Below, in pieces: positions 8,459 through 15,750 of a DNA stretch of 27,025 bases. Position 1 is the stretch's first letter, and every line of letters starts with the position of its first letter. The notes under the pieces were generated by a model. That model was not told the origin of the DNA and did not search any database. It was given only the letters and a program-made list of their open reading frames with translations. Both the position numbers and the translations under genes were made by a program. The stretch lies in NCBI GenBank assembly GCA_904501775.1, contig CAJGCJ010000013.1:1-27025 (forward strand), given 5' to 3'. This DNA comes from an uncultured Bacteroidaceae bacterium. Lineage in GTDB: Bacteria > Bacteroidota > Bacteroidia > Bacteroidales > Bacteroidaceae.

Positions 8459-10741
8459 ATGAAACACCATATATTGCTATGTGTGTTACTGTGTTCGTCG
8501 CTCTTTGTCAAGGCGCAGGACTACACACAGTACGTAAACCCTCTTATGGGTACCCAGTCGAGCTTCGAGTTGTCTGCCGGCAACACCTATCCGGCAATAG
8601 CCATGCCATGGGGTATGAATTTCTGGACACCGCGTACCAACAAAATGGGCGATGGCTGGCAATATACATATACAGCCAATAAGATATATGCTTTTGAGCA
8701 GACACATCAGCCCAGCCCATGGATAAATGATTACGGCGAATTCTCGTTGATGCCTGTAACAGGCGAGGTGTTGCTCGACGAGGCACAACGTGCAAGCTGG
8801 TTCTCGCACAAGAGCGAGACAGCATTGCCTCACTATTATAAGGTATATTTGGCCGACTATGATGTGTTGACCGAGATTACACCTACCGAGCGTGCGTCGA
8901 TGTTCCGTTTCACCTTCCCCCAAGCAACCTCTTATATTGTGCTGGATGCCCATAACGATGGCTCTCACATAAGCATTATCCCCGAGGAGAATAAGATTGT
9001 GGGATATACTACACGCAACAGCGGAGGCGTACTGCAGAACTTCCGTAACTACTTTGTTGTTCAGTTCGACAAGCCCTTTGAGAGTGTATCTACTTTCTAC
9101 CGCGACAGCGCAAATGTCATGGCAACAAGCGATGTGGCACACGAGCAGACAAATTATCACACCGGTGCTGTGGTAGGCTTCACTACAAGAAAGGGCGAGG
9201 TGGTACATGCGCGTGTCGCGTCGTCTTTCATCAGCCTTGAGCAGGCGCACGTCAATTTGCGCGAGCTTGGCGATGATAGCTTCGACACTCTTGTGGCAAA
9301 AGGACGCGACCGCTGGAACAGCCTCTTGGGACGCATTGCCGTCGAGGGTGGCAGCGAGCAGCAGTTACGCACGTTCTACTCGTGTCTCTATCGTTCGTTG
9401 CTCTTTCCGCGCAAACTGTACGAGATTGACTGCGAGGGCAACGTAATGCACTACAGCCCATATAATGGCGAGGTGCTTCCCGGATATATGTACACCGATA
9501 CAGGTTTCTGGGATACATTCCGTTCGCTGTTTCCGTTGCTTAACCTTGTATATCCATCTGTTAATGCCGAGATTCAGGAGGGCCTTGTAAATGCCTATAA
9601 AGAGAGCGGTTTCTATCCCGAGTGGGCAAGCCCCGGACACAGAGGCTGCATGGTTGGAAACAACTCGGCTTCGGTGCTTGCCGATGCTTTTATAAAAGGT
9701 ATAAGAGTGGATGACACCGATACAATGTACAAGGGACTGTTGCATGCAACCGAGGCGGTGCATCCGCAGGTGTCATCAACCGGAAGATTGGGATACGAAT
9801 ATTATAATTCACTTGGTTATGTGCCCTGTGATGTCGGAATACATGAGAATGCAGCCCGTACACTCGAGTATGCCTATAACGACTGGTGTATATTGCAGGT
9901 TGCCAAGGCACTGAAACGTCCCAAGAAAGAGATTCGTATGCTCGAGAAACGTGCACAGAACTATCGTAACCTGTTCAATAAGGAGTATAACCTGATGTGC
10001 GGACGTCAGAAGGACGGCACTTTCGAGACAGATTTCTCTCCTTTGAAATGGGGCGGTAACTTTACCGAGGGCAACAGCTGGCACTACACATGGTCGGTGT
10101 TCCACGATGTTCAGGGGCTTATCGACCTTATGGGCGGTAAAGATACTTTTGTCTCAATGCTCGACTCGGTATTTGCCGTTCCCCCACACTTTGACGACAG
10201 CTATTATGGTTTCCCTATACACGAGATTCGTGAGATGACAGTGATGAACATGGGCAACTATGCCCATGGCAACCAGCCCATTCAGCACATGATATACCTA
10301 TACAACTATGCAGGGCAACCTTGGAAGGCGCAGTATTGGTTGCGACAGGTGATGGATAGGATGTATACCGCAGCCCCCGACGGCTACTGTGGCGACGAGG
10401 ATAACGGACAGACTTCGGCATGGTACGTCTTCTCGGCATTGGGTTTCTATCCTGTGTGTCCTGCAAGCGACCAATATGTGCTTGGAGCACCGCTCTTCAA
10501 GAAGGCAACGCTGCATCTCGAAAACGGAAATACATTGACTATAAATGCACCCTCAAATAGCGATAGCAATATATATATAGGTAATATGCTGCTCGACGGT
10601 GCACAATATACACGCAACTACATCACTCATGAATCAATAATGCGTGGCGGTGTGATGGATCTTCAGATGGAGCAGCAGCCCAACAGAAACCGAGGTGTAG
10701 GTGACGATGATGCCCCATATTCGTTCAGTAATACGAAATAA
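8459..10741 (+). CDS. Secreted GH92 alpha-mannosidase
   Basis: Calcium-dependent exo-alpha-mannosidase of glycoside hydrolase family 92, which trims mannose from N-glycans or mannans. The 760-residue protein has a type I signal peptide (about 1-19, cleavage near VKA-QD) with no usable lipobox, so it is probably periplasmic. Family landmarks in order: NPLMGT (27-32), AGNTYPAIAMPWGMNFWTP (40-58), WDTFR (351-355), GFYPEWASPGHRG (384-396), FTEGNSWHYTW (535-545) and GDEDNGQTSAWYVFSALGFYP (645-665, 21 positions, key residues D646 and D648). By analogy with Bacteroides GH92 enzymes, E537 would be the general acid and D646/D648 the base region. Linkage specificity cannot be read from sequence. It follows a terminator closely, so its promoter is unclear. 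The Asp/Asn-rich last 20 residues look like a loose tail. Confidence 0.95.
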   Translation: MKHHILLCVLLCSSLFVKAQDYTQYVNPLMGTQSSFELSAGNTYPAIAMPWGMNFWTPRTNKMGDGWQYTYTANKIYAFEQTHQPSPWINDYGEFSLMPVTGEVLLDEAQRASWFSHKSETALPHYYKVYLADYDVLTEITPTERASMFRFTFPQATSYIVLDAHNDGSHISIIPEENKIVGYTTRNSGGVLQNFRNYFVVQFDKPFESVSTFYRDSANVMATSDVAHEQTNYHTGAVVGFTTRKGEVVHARVASSFISLEQAHVNLRELGDDSFDTLVAKGRDRWNSLLGRIAVEGGSEQQLRTFYSCLYRSLLFPRKLYEIDCEGNVMHYSPYNGEVLPGYMYTDTGFWDTFRSLFPLLNLVYPSVNAEIQEGLVNAYKESGFYPEWASPGHRGCMVGNNSASVLADAFIKGIRVDDTDTMYKGLLHATEAVHPQVSSTGRLGYEYYNSLGYVPCDVGIHENAARTLEYAYNDWCILQVAKALKRPKKEIRMLEKRAQNYRNLFNKEYNLMCGRQKDGTFETDFSPLKWGGNFTEGNSWHYTWSVFHDVQGLIDLMGGKDTFVSMLDSVFAVPPHFDDSYYGFPIHEIREMTVMNMGNYAHGNQPIQHMIYLYNYAGQPWKAQYWLRQVMDRMYTAAPDGYCGDEDNGQTSAWYVFSALGFYPVCPASDQYVLGAPLFKKATLHLENGNTLTINAPSNSDSNIYIGNMLLDGAQYTRNYITHESIMRGGVMDLQMEQQPNRNRGVGDDDAPYSFSNTK

Positions 10742-10817
10742 ATTTTTTTAGGAGCTTAAATGTTTTAATTTGTTAAAAAATGGTGGTGAAAAATAATATT
10801 TTTTGAAATTAAAATTT

Positions 10818-10825
10818 TATTTTTG
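10818..10825 (+). promoter_or_regulatory. Candidate -7 box for the secreted-protein/SusD pair
   Basis: TATTTTTG matches TAnnTTTG and would start a transcript about 110 bases before the ATG at 10943. No TTTG lies at the right -33 distance. The AT-rich gap 10742-10942 also holds a small inverted repeat (TATTGG/CCAATA, 10908-10922) in the presumed leader. I see no good terminator for the GH92 gene here. Confidence 0.4.
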
Positions 10826-10942
10826 TAAAAAAATATAACAATATGTAAAAATACAGTCTGAGTCATAATCAGATAGTATATTTATTATTACTTTTTTAAA
10901 TGATTTCTATTGGATACCAATAAAATTAAAATTATTTTAAAT

Positions 10943-11431
10943 ATGAAAAACAGATTAATGCTTTTGCTTCTCTTCCTTTCTTTGTTCAGGATAGGGGCCT
11001 ATGCTCAAACGCTGTTGCTTGTGATTGAGATGAAAGACAAATCCACAGTCTCGTTTGCTTTGAACGAAAAGCCCGAGATAAGCTTCAGTACCTCTTCAAT
11101 GTTTGTCGATTCCGAGACAATGTCGGCCGAGTATAAACTTAATTCGGTGTTGCGTTACTATTTTGCCGAGGGAACTCCCAGCGGTGTCGACTCTATTGAG
11201 ATGAGCGAGAATGAGGTGCGTTTTACGTATCAAAGCGGTGATAACCTACTGATTGAAGGTGTCGACGATTCATCCTCATTGTATATATACGACATTTCGG
11301 GTCGTCGTCATAATGCCGATGTCGAGTGCAACGGTGGCAGCATAACTGTATCAATGCATCAGTTGCAGCCCGGCATATATATAGTAAATGTCATGGGTAA
11401 GTATTCAGTAAAAATCAATAAGAACCGTTAA
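10943..11431 (+). CDS. Short secreted protein with Por-secretion-tail-like C-terminus
   Basis: I chose the ATG at 10943 because it gives a clean signal peptide (basic MKNR, a leucine-rich core, cleavage after AYA-Q at about 21); the frame extends upstream only through a TTG. The mature part of about 140 residues is beta-rich with no enzymatic motif. Its last 50 residues (LYIYDISGRR, LQPGIYIVNV, GKYSVKI, ending KNR) resemble the type A sorting domain of the type IX secretion system. That domain is also annotated in Bacteroidales not known to use T9SS, so export by T9SS is only a possibility. The SusD-family gene starts 10 bases after its stop, so the two form an operon. I do not recognise a named function. 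Confidence 0.75.
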   Translation: MKNRLMLLLLFLSLFRIGAYAQTLLLVIEMKDKSTVSFALNEKPEISFSTSSMFVDSETMSAEYKLNSVLRYYFAEGTPSGVDSIEMSENEVRFTYQSGDNLLIEGVDDSSSLYIYDISGRRHNADVECNGGSITVSMHQLQPGIYIVNVMGKYSVKINKNR

Positions 11432-11441
11432 AACTAAAGAT

Positions 11442-13355
11442 ATGAAAAAGAGTATATTAATTCTTTCGGCACTCTCAGTTATAAGTGCATCACATGCGCA
11501 AGATAGAACCATTGTAAAGGATTCTGTAGAAAGCGACATCCCCACAATGAGTGTTAAACTCAAAAGCAACAAGTCCGATATCATTAATAGTAACGGAATA
11601 TTAACATTTGCTGTTGATGATATAGAATCGGTAGACTTCGGATATATTTATTTCGATAAAGAAGTTTACAACAAAGTAAAAATAACATCCGATATATATA
11701 CAAAAGAGTATAGCGAGGCCGATGTAACAGCAGCAATAGATACACTGGAACATTATGGCTATCTTGGTCAGAGCCTTACCGGCCAGTTCTGTCTTAGAGG
11801 TGGTAATGATTGGCATAGGTACCCCTCTGCTCACGGTTATCAGCGTCAGTTTAGCATGGGTCCCGACCTGTATGCACAGTATTTCACTGTGCCTCACAAG
11901 GACTTTATGTATGGTAGTTTGACCTCTACATATGATATTTCCAATGAATTTCATAATGATCCTTTTCTTGCCTACACACAAGCAAAGAATGCTTTTATGC
12001 CTCTTTTGCATAAGCCAAATGTGAACATGATACCCGAGATAAAAGCAATAACCTTGCTTTACTACTGTCTGGGAGCACAGGAGAATGTCGACCTTATCGG
12101 TGCAAATACATATAACGATGATAAGCAATTTGCCGACAATTGTACAAAATATGACAACATGCGTACAATCTATTATGGCATTGTAGAGGATCTCGATAAT
12201 ATTGTAGCTTGCCTCAAGCACTACGAGGCAAACCGTCCCGATTGGTATAAGGAGAAGATTGCTGATTTGATGATGGAGTATTTCTCGACAGGCCGTGAGC
12301 TTCTCACAGGCGATTTATCTAACCTTTCTTCATTCATCAAATTTGCCAACTCTTTGAAGTTGCGTATGGCTATGCACATTGTAAAGGTAGAGCCCGAGAC
12401 TGCTAAGCGTTGGGCCGAGGAGGCTGTTGCAAGCGGTGTGGTAGAAAGTGCTGATGAGCAGCAGGGGCTTTACCCCATTATTTGGGGTTTTTTGCATCCT
12501 CTTAGGGACGTGTTCAACTGGGGCGACCTTCGTTTGTCAGCTTCTTTCGAGAGCTTGATTATGAGTCTCGATCATCCCTATTCCAAGTATCTTATAAAGC
12601 CAAACAGTTATGATATTGTAAATCCCAATACAGGTGAGGTGTTGCCGAAAGGTACACGTATCTGCGGTATCCGTTCAGGTCTCCTTGTAGGTGAAGGTCA
12701 GGTTGCAGCGCTTAACCCCTTGCAGGCTTATTCAGAAATAGACGGCGGGCTCTTTGCCGATCGTTTAATGGCTCCTATGTACTTCTTGAAGTGGGCCGAG
12801 GTTGACTTCCTCCGTGCCGAGGGTGCTATTCGTGGTTGGAACATGGGTGGCGAAGCTAAGGATTTCTATGAGCGTGCTATCCGCAATGCATACTTCGAAG
12901 ATCCTCTCTTTGTTAAGTATGGTGCATATGCCGATCTTGTAGAGGATTACTTGAATCTTGAGGAGCCTGTTGATTATGTAAGCGTTGATCCTCTTGGTGC
13001 CGGCAAGCCTTGGCCCAGCGTTACCAAGATTGGTGTAAAATGGAATGAGGGTGATAACCTTGAGACCAAACTCGAGAAGATTATCACTCAGAAGTACCTT
13101 GCACTCTTCCCCCTCTCAACAGAGGCATGGACCGAGTTGCGTCGTACAGGCTATCCCAAGTTGTTCCCTGTGCTTAATACCGATGATGGTGACGGTTCAA
13201 TAAAGCAGGGCGAAATGATTCGCCGTATTGTATGGCTTCCTACCGGTGATACAAAGCAGGATGCTATAATAAATAAAAGAGCTATTCCTGCGCTTGGAGG
13301 TCCTAATAAACAGGCAACACGTCTGTGGTGGGATGTTGATGCTCCCAATTTCTGA
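11442..13355 (+). CDS. RagB/SusD-family (SusD_2-type) protein without lipobox
   Basis: The 637-residue protein resembles the SusD_2 branch of outer-membrane nutrient-binding proteins, which sit over a SusC TonB-dependent channel and capture glycans or peptides. The most telling stretch is near the C-terminus, ITQKYLALFPLSTEAWTELR, then RTGYPKLFP; alpha-helical TPR-like segments lie between about 200 and 480. Normally these proteins are lipoproteins. Here the signal sequence (1-20, cleavage at SHA-QD) has no cysteine, so lipid anchoring is not expected. Residues 21-70 form an extra N-terminal segment ending ILTFAVDDIESVDF before the typical SusD region. No susC gene lies beside it; the partner upstream is the short secreted protein. 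Its stop codon sits inside a long hairpin. Family assignment is firm, ligand unknown. Confidence 0.88.
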   Translation: MKKSILILSALSVISASHAQDRTIVKDSVESDIPTMSVKLKSNKSDIINSNGILTFAVDDIESVDFGYIYFDKEVYNKVKITSDIYTKEYSEADVTAAIDTLEHYGYLGQSLTGQFCLRGGNDWHRYPSAHGYQRQFSMGPDLYAQYFTVPHKDFMYGSLTSTYDISNEFHNDPFLAYTQAKNAFMPLLHKPNVNMIPEIKAITLLYYCLGAQENVDLIGANTYNDDKQFADNCTKYDNMRTIYYGIVEDLDNIVACLKHYEANRPDWYKEKIADLMMEYFSTGRELLTGDLSNLSSFIKFANSLKLRMAMHIVKVEPETAKRWAEEAVASGVVESADEQQGLYPIIWGFLHPLRDVFNWGDLRLSASFESLIMSLDHPYSKYLIKPNSYDIVNPNTGEVLPKGTRICGIRSGLLVGEGQVAALNPLQAYSEIDGGLFADRLMAPMYFLKWAEVDFLRAEGAIRGWNMGGEAKDFYERAIRNAYFEDPLFVKYGAYADLVEDYLNLEEPVDYVSVDPLGAGKPWPSVTKIGVKWNEGDNLETKLEKIITQKYLALFPLSTEAWTELRRTGYPKLFPVLNTDDGDGSIKQGEMIRRIVWLPTGDTKQDAIINKRAIPALGGPNKQATRLWWDVDAPNF

Positions 13356-13405
13356 TAAAAATATATGCCTCGGAAAAATCCGAGGCATATATTTTTATCA
13401 GAAAT
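13348..13405. terminator. 27-bp perfect hairpin, bidirectional terminator
   Basis: Positions 13348-13374 pair without mismatch with 13379-13405 around an AAAA loop. The outer part is A/T-rich, so both strands carry a T-run at the end of the stem (plus strand 13391-13396). It contains the SusD stop codon and lies 5 bases beyond the end of the convergent ALDH gene, so it serves both. Confidence 0.9.
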
Positions 13406-13410
13406 CTGTT

Positions 13411-14793
13411 TTATAACAGTTTTTTTACAAGTCCGAACATCTTGTAGGGCATATATCGGAATGGCAGGTCGAGCCATGTAGGGGTTACAACCACAGAGCG
13501 TTGGTGTGAGAATGCCTTAAAGCTTTCTTCTCCGTGATAGTGTCCCATTCCTGAATTTCCTACACCACCGAACGGAATGTTCTCATTAGCAATGTGCATT
13601 ATGGTGTCGTTTATGCATGCTCCTCCCGATGATGTATGCTTCAGGAGTTCGAATCCGTCACTCTCTTTTCCAAAGTAGTATAGAGCAAGGGGCTTTTCGC
13701 GTTGGCATACGAACTCTATTGCCTTGCTGCGTTCTGTGAATGTCATCATTGGTAATACGGGACCGAAAATCTCCTCTTGCATTACGGGTGAACTGCTCTT
13801 TACATTATCGAGCAGTGTGGGTGCAATGTATCGCTCCCGCGTGTCGGTTTCGCCACCTATTACGATGTCACCGTCCTGCATATATCGTTTGATGCGTTCA
13901 AACGATTTGTCGTTTACAATGCGCACATAGTGACGGCTCTCCTTGATGTTCTTTCCGTGCAACTTATGCAGCTCCTTTTCAAATGCTTTTATGAATTGAG
14001 CCTTGCACTCTTCGTGTATCAGAAGATAGTCGGGTGCAATACATGTCTGTCCTGCGTTGAGTGTCTTTCCCCAAGCTATGCGTCGTGCAGCAATGCTGAT
14101 GTCTGCATCCTTGTCTACGATACATGGGCTTTTGCCGCCGAGTTCAAGAATTACGGGTGTCAGATTCTCTGCTGCAGCCTTCATCACAGTTTTGCCCAAA
14201 GAGGGGCTGCCGGTGAAGAATATTATATCGTAGCGTTGCGAAAGCAGTAGTGCATTTACTTCGCGGTTACCCTGTACAATGGCTATATACTCCTTGTCGA
14301 ATGTGTCGCTTATCATATCTTCTATTACAGCAGATACGTTGGGTACATAGGGCGAGGGTTTCAGTATGGCTGTGCATCCTGCCGAAATGGCACCTACAAG
14401 CGGATTGAGCAGCAGCTGCACGGGGTAGTTCCATGGTGCAATTATGAGTGCATTGCCAAGAGGCTCGCTCATTATGCGGCTGTTCGACGGCATCATCTTG
14501 AGCGGTGTGCACACACGCTTGGGCTTCATCCAGCTTTTCAAATGGCGAATGTGGTTCTTTATCTCTCCTGTTACTATGCTCAGCTCGGTGAGCAGCGCCT
14601 CCTGTCCGCTCTTGTGAAGGTCAATCCACAAAGCCTCTAACAACTGCTTTTCCCATGTCTGTGTTGCCTGTAGCAGGCGTTTCAGCTGTGTTATGCGAAA
14701 CTGATAGTCGAGTGTGGCACCCGATGCAAAGAAACGGCTTTGTGCCTCTCTTATGTCTCTGATATCTTGTTCGCCGGTGTTTTGAATGCTCAT
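13411..14793 (-). CDS. Aldehyde dehydrogenase, ALDH3-like (fatty/aryl aldehyde type)
   Basis: NAD(P)-dependent oxidation of an aldehyde to its acid. The 460-residue length fits the ALDH3/fatty aldehyde dehydrogenase group, which lacks the N-terminal extension of the 490-500-residue ALDH classes. Catalytic features are all present: APWNYP with N122, FTGS (193-196), LELGGKSP with E217, AGQTCIAPDY with the nucleophile C251, and EEIFGPVLP. The C-terminus (FRYMPYKMFGLVKKLL) is amphipathic and might touch membrane. The ATG at 14793 shares its A with the TAA stop of the upstream SDR gene (TAATG), so the two are translationally coupled and probably act in sequence. The true substrate is not visible; a long-chain or aromatic aldehyde is the family-based guess. 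Confidence 0.93.
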   Translation of the reverse strand: MSIQNTGEQDIRDIREAQSRFFASGATLDYQFRITQLKRLLQATQTWEKQLLEALWIDLHKSGQEALLTELSIVTGEIKNHIRHLKSWMKPKRVCTPLKMMPSNSRIMSEPLGNALIIAPWNYPVQLLLNPLVGAISAGCTAILKPSPYVPNVSAVIEDMISDTFDKEYIAIVQGNREVNALLLSQRYDIIFFTGSPSLGKTVMKAAAENLTPVILELGGKSPCIVDKDADISIAARRIAWGKTLNAGQTCIAPDYLLIHEECKAQFIKAFEKELHKLHGKNIKESRHYVRIVNDKSFERIKRYMQDGDIVIGGETDTRERYIAPTLLDNVKSSSPVMQEEIFGPVLPMMTFTERSKAIEFVCQREKPLALYYFGKESDGFELLKHTSSGGACINDTIMHIANENIPFGGVGNSGMGHYHGEESFKAFSHQRSVVVTPTWLDLPFRYMPYKMFGLVKKLL

Positions 14794-15602
14794 TACTTTC
14801 TTCCTGTAAAATTATCCATTACGTGGAATATTCCCACAACTTCGCCAAAGATATAATCAAAAATCGATGTAGGCAACAGTGCCTGACAAGTACGTATGAA
14901 GTGATAGCTGAATGGCAAGCCCTTGAAGTTCCTGTTCTTCTCTATTGCGCGGATTATCTTTTTCGCCGTAGGCTCGGGTTTCAATATGGGGAATATTCTC
15001 GACTTTACACCGTCGAACATGCCTGTGTTGATGAAATAGGGTGCAACGGTTGTGAAACGTACCTTGCTCTTTGCCTGTTTAAGCTCTATGCGCACCGAGT
15101 CGCTCCATCCAATCATAGCCCATTTGCTTGCAGCATATACCGACATTTTGGGATTCGAAATCATTCCCGCTGCCGATGCGATGTTACATACATGGCCATG
15201 GTTGCGCGAAATCATATCGGGCAGTATGAGCGATGTGAGCACCATAGGTGCTGTGGCATTGATATCCATTGTGCGCTCAATCTCCGATATGCTCTGCTTG
15301 TCGAATGTGTTGTTGCTTGTCACAATGCCTGCATTGTTTATAAGTATGTCAATGTTTCCGCACTCCCAATGAGTACGCTTGTAGCACTCTTCAACAGCAG
15401 TGCTGTCCGATATATCTACCTTGTAACCCTTGATGTTGCCAAGATTGCGCAATTCTTCTATCGTATCGTGTATTCCTTTTTCGTTTATGTCCCAAATTAT
15501 AAGCTGACGTGCTCCTTTCTCGAGCATTATGCGACCCATTATGCGTCCGATGCCCGAGGCACCGCCTGTGATTAGTACGCTACTTCCTTTAATCTTTGTC
15601 AT
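14793..15602 (-). CDS. Short-chain dehydrogenase/reductase, SDR16C-like
   Basis: NAD(P)-binding Rossmann enzyme of 269 residues. Visible motifs are TGGASGIG (12-19), a cofactor-selecting region IIWDINE with an acid at D38 that favours NAD(H), NNAG (89-92), S143 and the catalytic Y156-AAS-K160. The C-terminal segment (LLPTSIFDYIFG, then MDNFTGRK) resembles the tail of the SDR16C group, which includes retinol and 17-beta-hydroxysteroid dehydrogenases; this comparison is from memory. The gene precedes and overlaps an ALDH gene, which fits oxidation of an alcohol to an aldehyde that the ALDH then turns into an acid. A good promoter lies upstream at 15673-15704. Substrate unknown. Confidence 0.92.
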   Translation of the reverse strand: MTKIKGSSVLITGGASGIGRIMGRIMLEKGARQLIIWDINEKGIHDTIEELRNLGNIKGYKVDISDSTAVEECYKRTHWECGNIDILINNAGIVTSNNTFDKQSISEIERTMDINATAPMVLTSLILPDMISRNHGHVCNIASAAGMISNPKMSVYAASKWAMIGWSDSVRIELKQAKSKVRFTTVAPYFINTGMFDGVKSRIFPILKPEPTAKKIIRAIEKNRNFKGLPFSYHFIRTCQALLPTSIFDYIFGEVVGIFHVMDNFTGRK

Positions 15603-15672
15603 TTTATTATAAATATTGGTAATTATGTGCGTTGTACGGTGTTTTTATTGGATAATTGTTTTAAAACGGGTG

Positions 15673-15704
15673 CAAAATTATATTAAAATGAACAATATAG
15701 CAAA
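15673..15704 (-). promoter_or_regulatory. Bacteroidetes-type promoter of the SDR/ALDH operon
   Basis: On the minus strand, TTTG (15704 to 15701) is followed after exactly 20 bases by TAATTTTG (15680 to 15673). Both boxes and the spacing match the TTTG-N19-21-TAnnTTTG consensus. The implied leader is about 65 bases before the ATG at 15602. This is the best-matching promoter in the window. Confidence 0.7.
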
Positions 15705-15737
15705 ATATTTTGCACAAAAAGTGTAAAATGTGCAAAA
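15700..15737. promoter_or_regulatory. Inverted repeats of TGCAAAA/TTTTGCA upstream of the SDR gene
   Basis: GCAAAATATTTTGC (15700-15713) is a perfect palindrome that overlaps the -33 box. TTTTGCACA (15708-15716) and TGTGCAAAA (15729-15737) form a 9-base inverted repeat with a 12-base spacer just upstream. A further TGCAAAA (15671-15677) overlaps the -7 box. This could be an operator for the SDR/ALDH promoter. Alternatively, the 9-bp repeat could be the terminator hairpin of the channel gene, which stops at 15751 on the same strand. Confidence 0.45.
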
Positions 15738-15750
15738 GTTGTGTTAAATG

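Noticed and set aside
8459..8518. GH92 as a lipoprotein, because C8 and C12 lie in the signal peptide
   Set aside because: Neither cysteine has a proper lipobox (Leu at -1 or -2 positions that should be small), and a normal signal-peptidase-I site follows at VKA-QD.
10910..10942. Longer start (TTG at 10910) for the short secreted protein
   Set aside because: It would put 11 residues in front of a normal signal peptide; the ATG at 10943 is the better start.
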